From NCBI GenBank assembly GCA_937129365.1, contig CAKZNB010000020.1, positions 1 to 64,000 on the forward strand: a DNA stretch of 64,000 nt, given 5' to 3'. Positions 61,491 to 64,000 of this stretch are shown in pieces. The translations under genes and the position numbers were made by a program. The notes beneath the pieces are model-generated. The model saw only the letters and a program-made list of their open reading frames with translations, was not told the origin of the DNA and searched no databases. The DNA is from an uncultured Flavobacteriales bacterium. Lineage in GTDB: Bacteria; Bacteroidota; Bacteroidia; Flavobacteriales_D; CAJJDF01. The number at the start of each line of letters is the position of its first letter. The stretch's first letter is position 1.

Positions 61491-61838
61491 ATGAATTTGG
61501 AAGAAATTATAGACCAAGAAATATCAGATAAAGAAAATCCCAAACTTGAAAAATTAGCTTTTTTCTCCCTGCTTCTTGGATTAGTTTTTATTTTCTTGAA
61601 ATTCTTCAATTACGTTTATACAAGTCAGTTTATTTTAGATTCAGTTTTGATTCCAAATTACACTATTCAATTTGCTCTTAAAGAATCATTTTACTCTGGA
61701 TTAATCCTTAGTTTTGGAATTATAATCACTTTTTATCTTTATAAATTAAAAAAGCACCAAATAGTTATTCTGTTAAATGCTATATTTATAATTCAAAGTT
61801 TAGCCTTACCCTATATTTTAGCATTTGTAAACAACTAA
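61491..61838 (+). CDS. Small membrane protein of unknown function flanked by inverted repeats
   Basis: From ATG 61491 the product is 115 aa with an acidic N-terminus (MNLEEIIDQEISDKE) and three predicted helices (about 25-45, 65-80 and 90-110). An earlier in-frame ATG at 61425 would translate the inverted repeat and is rejected. No family is recognised. The stop TAA lies within a repeat (61835-61863). It is bounded by a tandem repeat array and an inverted palindrome on the left, which suggests it was inserted between the lysine-metabolism gene and accC. Confidence 0.65.
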   Translation: MNLEEIIDQEISDKENPKLEKLAFFSLLLGLVFIFLKFFNYVYTSQFILDSVLIPNYTIQFALKESFYSGLILSFGIIITFYLYKLKKHQIVILLNAIFIIQSLALPYILAFVNN

Positions 61839-61863
61839 TCACTCTTTAATATTTACTTTTCAC
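61835..61863. repeat. Inverted copy of the 14-bp repeat modules to the right of the small membrane gene
   Basis: CTAATCACTCTTTA then ATATTTACTTTTCAC; reverse complement contains GTGAAAAGTA and AAAGAGTGATTAG, the same modules as 61358-61399. It begins inside the TAA stop of the small membrane gene. Confidence 0.5.
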
Positions 61864-61874
61864 AAAAAAAGAAT

Positions 61875-63365
61875 ATGAACAAAATACTAATCGCCAACCG
61901 AGGAGAAATTGCATTGAGAGTTATGCGATCTGCCAAAGAAATGAATATCAAAACAGTAGCAATCTATTCAGAAGCAGACAGAAATGCTCCTTTTGTAAGA
62001 TATGCTGACGAAGCTGTGTGTGTGGGACCTCCACCTAGTGCTGAGAGTTATTTATTGGGTGATAAAATTATCCAAATTTGTAAAGAATTAAACGTAGATG
62101 GAATCCATCCAGGCTATGGGTTTTTATCTGAAAACAGTGAGTTTGTAGAAGCTGTAACTGCTGCGGGAATCACTTTCATTGGCCCTTCACCCAAATCAAT
62201 AGAGTTGATGGGTGATAAATTGATGGCAAAAGACACAGTAAAAGATTATAACATTCCTATGGTTCCGGGAACAGATCATGCGATTACAGATATTCCTAAA
62301 GCAAAAGAAATTGCAGTAGGAATTGGATTTCCTATTCTGATAAAAGCCTCTGCTGGTGGTGGTGGAAAAGGAATGAGAGTGGTAGAAAACGAAGAAGAAT
62401 TTGAAGAACAAATGGACAGAGCAGTTTCTGAGGCCATTTCTAGTTTTGGAAATGGAGAAGTATTTATTGAAAAATATGTGGGAAGCCCAAAACATATTGA
62501 AATACAATTAATTGCCGATACACATGGAAATGTAGTGTATTTATTTGATAGAGAATGTTCTATTCAGCGAAGACACCAAAAAGTAATTGAGGAAGCTCCT
62601 TCGGCTTCTGTATCCGATGAATTGAGAAAGCGAATGGGAGAGGCTGCATGTGATGTTGCAAGAAGTTGTGATTATTATGGGGCTGGAACGGTTGAATTCT
62701 TGATGGACGAAAATAAGAATTTCTATTTCTTAGAAATGAATACGCGTTTGCAAGTGGAGCATCCAGTGAGTGAAATGATTACTGGAATTGATTTAGTAAA
62801 AGAGCAAATTAAGGTAGCTCGTGGAGAAAAGCTAAGTTTTACCCAAGAGGATTTATCAATTAACGGACATTCTTTAGAAGTTAGAGTGTATGCAGAGAAT
62901 CCTAGAAACAACTTTTTGCCAGATATTGGAAAATTAGAAACTTATAAAAGACCTCAAGGAAGTGGAGTGCGTGTGGATGATGGATTGGAAGAAGGAATGG
63001 ACATTCCAATTTATTACGATCCAATGATTGCAAAATTGGTAACTCATGGTAAAGACCGTGAAGAGGCAATTCAAAGAATGACTAAAGCAATTGACGAATA
63101 CAAAATTACTGGAGTAGAAACTACCTTAGATTTTTGCAGGTATGCTATAAACCATGAGGCTTTCAAAGATGCTAGCTTTGATACACATTTTGTAAAATAT
63201 CATTTTAGCGACCCTTCAATTCTTGATAACCATGATGAAGAGGAAGAAAAAGTAGCGGCAATTTTTGCAGCTTTACACTTGGAAAATCAAAAAGAATCAA
63301 ATTCTGCCAACTCAAATACAGGTGAAGTAAGTAGCTGGAAAAAGAACCGAACAATTCTAAATTAA
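61875..63365 (+). CDS. accC: Biotin carboxylase subunit of acyl-CoA carboxylase
   Basis: The ATP-dependent enzyme that carboxylates biotin on a carrier protein. The 496-aa product has KILIANRGEIALRVMRSA, ATP-grasp loop KASAGGGGKGMRVV, EMNTRLQVEHPVSE and the C-terminal YDPMIAKLVTHG region. It is about 45 residues longer than typical AccC (about 450 aa); the tail (DEEEEKVAAIFAALHL then NSANSN) resembles the biotin carboxylase of Bacteroidota propionyl/acetyl-CoA carboxylases. No biotin carrier or carboxyltransferase gene is adjacent in the window. Confidence 0.92.
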   Translation: MNKILIANRGEIALRVMRSAKEMNIKTVAIYSEADRNAPFVRYADEAVCVGPPPSAESYLLGDKIIQICKELNVDGIHPGYGFLSENSEFVEAVTAAGITFIGPSPKSIELMGDKLMAKDTVKDYNIPMVPGTDHAITDIPKAKEIAVGIGFPILIKASAGGGGKGMRVVENEEEFEEQMDRAVSEAISSFGNGEVFIEKYVGSPKHIEIQLIADTHGNVVYLFDRECSIQRRHQKVIEEAPSASVSDELRKRMGEAACDVARSCDYYGAGTVEFLMDENKNFYFLEMNTRLQVEHPVSEMITGIDLVKEQIKVARGEKLSFTQEDLSINGHSLEVRVYAENPRNNFLPDIGKLETYKRPQGSGVRVDDGLEEGMDIPIYYDPMIAKLVTHGKDREEAIQRMTKAIDEYKITGVETTLDFCRYAINHEAFKDASFDTHFVKYHFSDPSILDNHDEEEEKVAAIFAALHLENQKESNSANSNTGEVSSWKKNRTILN

Positions 63366-63395
63366 CTTTGGAATCATTTTTGTAACTTATTAAGC

Positions 63396-64000
63396 ATGAA
63401 ATTTTTATTTAAATACATTCTGCTTACGAGTTTTTTCTTGTTCGAACTAACTAGCTTCTCTCAAGATACTACTTCGCAAAAAAAAGATACTGTAAGAAGG
63501 CAAATGTATTTGATTGAAGATGGGGACACCATTCCTGTTTTTATTATCAAAGAGTTTAATTATAAGGATCCTAACTTTGCTAGGCAATGGAACCGAACTG
63601 TGTTTTTTGCTCGTAGAATGTATACCTATGCAAAAATCATTGATTCTATTGTTACTAAACATGAAGCAGATTTAGCTGCAATTAAAAAGAAAAAAAGAAA
63701 AGCAAGAAGAAAAAAGAAGAAAGAAAATAAGAAGCTTAAAAAAACTCTTTGGGACGAATACTCTTACGAAATTAAAAATTTGACCAACATTCGTGGCGAT
63801 TATCTCACCAAAATGGTACATCGAGAAACTGGTTCTACTTGCTATGAATTAATAAAAAAATACAAGAACGGAACTACTGCATTTTTTTGGAATTCAGTCC
63901 TTTGGTCTTTTGGTAGTACGAATCTTAAAAATAAATTTGACCCAAAAGAAGACTGGATGCTTAAGCTAGTTATACAAGATATTGAAGCAGGAAAAATTAG
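63396..64000 (+). CDS. DUF4294 domain protein (partial, runs off the window)
   Basis: Frame from ATG 63396 to the window end, 201 complete codons. It begins with a signal peptide (LTSFFLFELTSFS, cleavage before QDT), then IPVFIIKEFNYKDP and a long lysine/arginine-rich helix (KKKKRKARRKKKKENKK), then WDEYSYEIKNLTNIRGDYLTKMVHRETG, a DUF4294 hallmark. The family is Bacteroidota-specific and of unknown function. A near -7 element (CATTTTTG, 63375-63382) is 13 bases upstream. Confidence 0.85.
   Translation, partial: MKFLFKYILLTSFFLFELTSFSQDTTSQKKDTVRRQMYLIEDGDTIPVFIIKEFNYKDPNFARQWNRTVFFARRMYTYAKIIDSIVTKHEADLAAIKKKKRKARRKKKKENKKLKKTLWDEYSYEIKNLTNIRGDYLTKMVHRETGSTCYELIKKYKNGTTAFFWNSVLWSFGSTNLKNKFDPKEDWMLKLVIQDIEAGKI

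Noticed and set aside
1-64000. CRISPR arrays, prophage, transposases, tRNA genes
   Set aside because: No regularly spaced direct repeats of array size, no integrase or transposase frames, and no tRNA cloverleaf apart from the tmRNA.

Overview
The window is from a low-GC (roughly one third G+C by eye), gene-dense chromosome of a Bacteroidota bacterium, most likely Flavobacteriales. The evidence is the family content (Nqr sodium pump, DUF5686 and DUF5606 proteins, a TonB receptor with a carboxypeptidase-regulatory N-terminus, a type IX secretion C-terminal sorting domain, a fused E1 alpha/beta 2-oxoacid dehydrogenase, DUF4294) and many copies of the Bacteroidota -7 promoter element TAnnTTTG placed just upstream of genes. 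No prophage, insertion sequence, CRISPR array or tRNA was seen, and none of the genes looks broken.

Layout. 1-4948 (minus): nqrABCDE plus the first codons of nqrF, the respiratory Na+ pump. 5269-10086 (plus): cystathionine beta-synthase-like enzyme, an ABC exporter starting at TTG, and three small genes. 10127-15671: two minus-strand hypotheticals, an AarF/UbiB kinase, a lipoprotein-type peptide deformylase overlapping a flavoprotein gene, then two minus-strand hypotheticals. 15762-20056 (minus): recQ and the E1 alpha/beta fusion. 20198-24227 (plus): tatC, a DUF5686 outer membrane protein and lptB, an envelope-biogenesis operon. 24228-28069: DUF5606, an esterase, and an ECF sigma factor overlapping a protein with a cytoplasmic start, one membrane helix, a long Asn/Ser-rich linker and a beta-barrel-like end. 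28066-36566: recN, holA, two lipoproteins, YqgE, a class IV aminotransferase, a rhomboid protease, HU, a repeat cluster and dnaX. 36769-40447: a coiled-coil protein, a secreted protein flanked by inverted heptad arrays, and a conserved hypothetical. 40573-47758: a NamZ-type muramidase, an FtsX-like permease, an oxidoreductase, a methyltransferase, a 40-codon membrane ORF, tmRNA (ssrA) and a TPR lipoprotein.

47833-56210 is a ten-gene plus-strand stretch: OsmC/hydrolase fusion, DUF427, EgtB, AraC regulator, exported double-SnoaL lipoprotein, DoxX, NmrA-like, SPL-like radical SAM, cytosolic double-SnoaL paralogue and EgtD. EgtB and EgtD form the ergothioneine core, but six genes of unknown joint purpose separate them. 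56319-64000: a T9SS-exported protein with a CxxCH motif, a TonB receptor, a saccharopine-dehydrogenase-like enzyme, a small membrane gene flanked by inverted 14-bp repeats, a biotin carboxylase and a truncated DUF4294 gene.

Most notable: (1) the sigma/trans-envelope anti-sigma pair; (2) the split ergothioneine locus with two paralogous double-SnoaL proteins in different compartments; (3) the heptad-type repeat arrays in inverted orientation on both sides of two single genes (38170-39300 and 61491-61838); (4) the exported peptide deformylase; (5) the short ORF next to ssrA and an orphan terminator upstream of hup.
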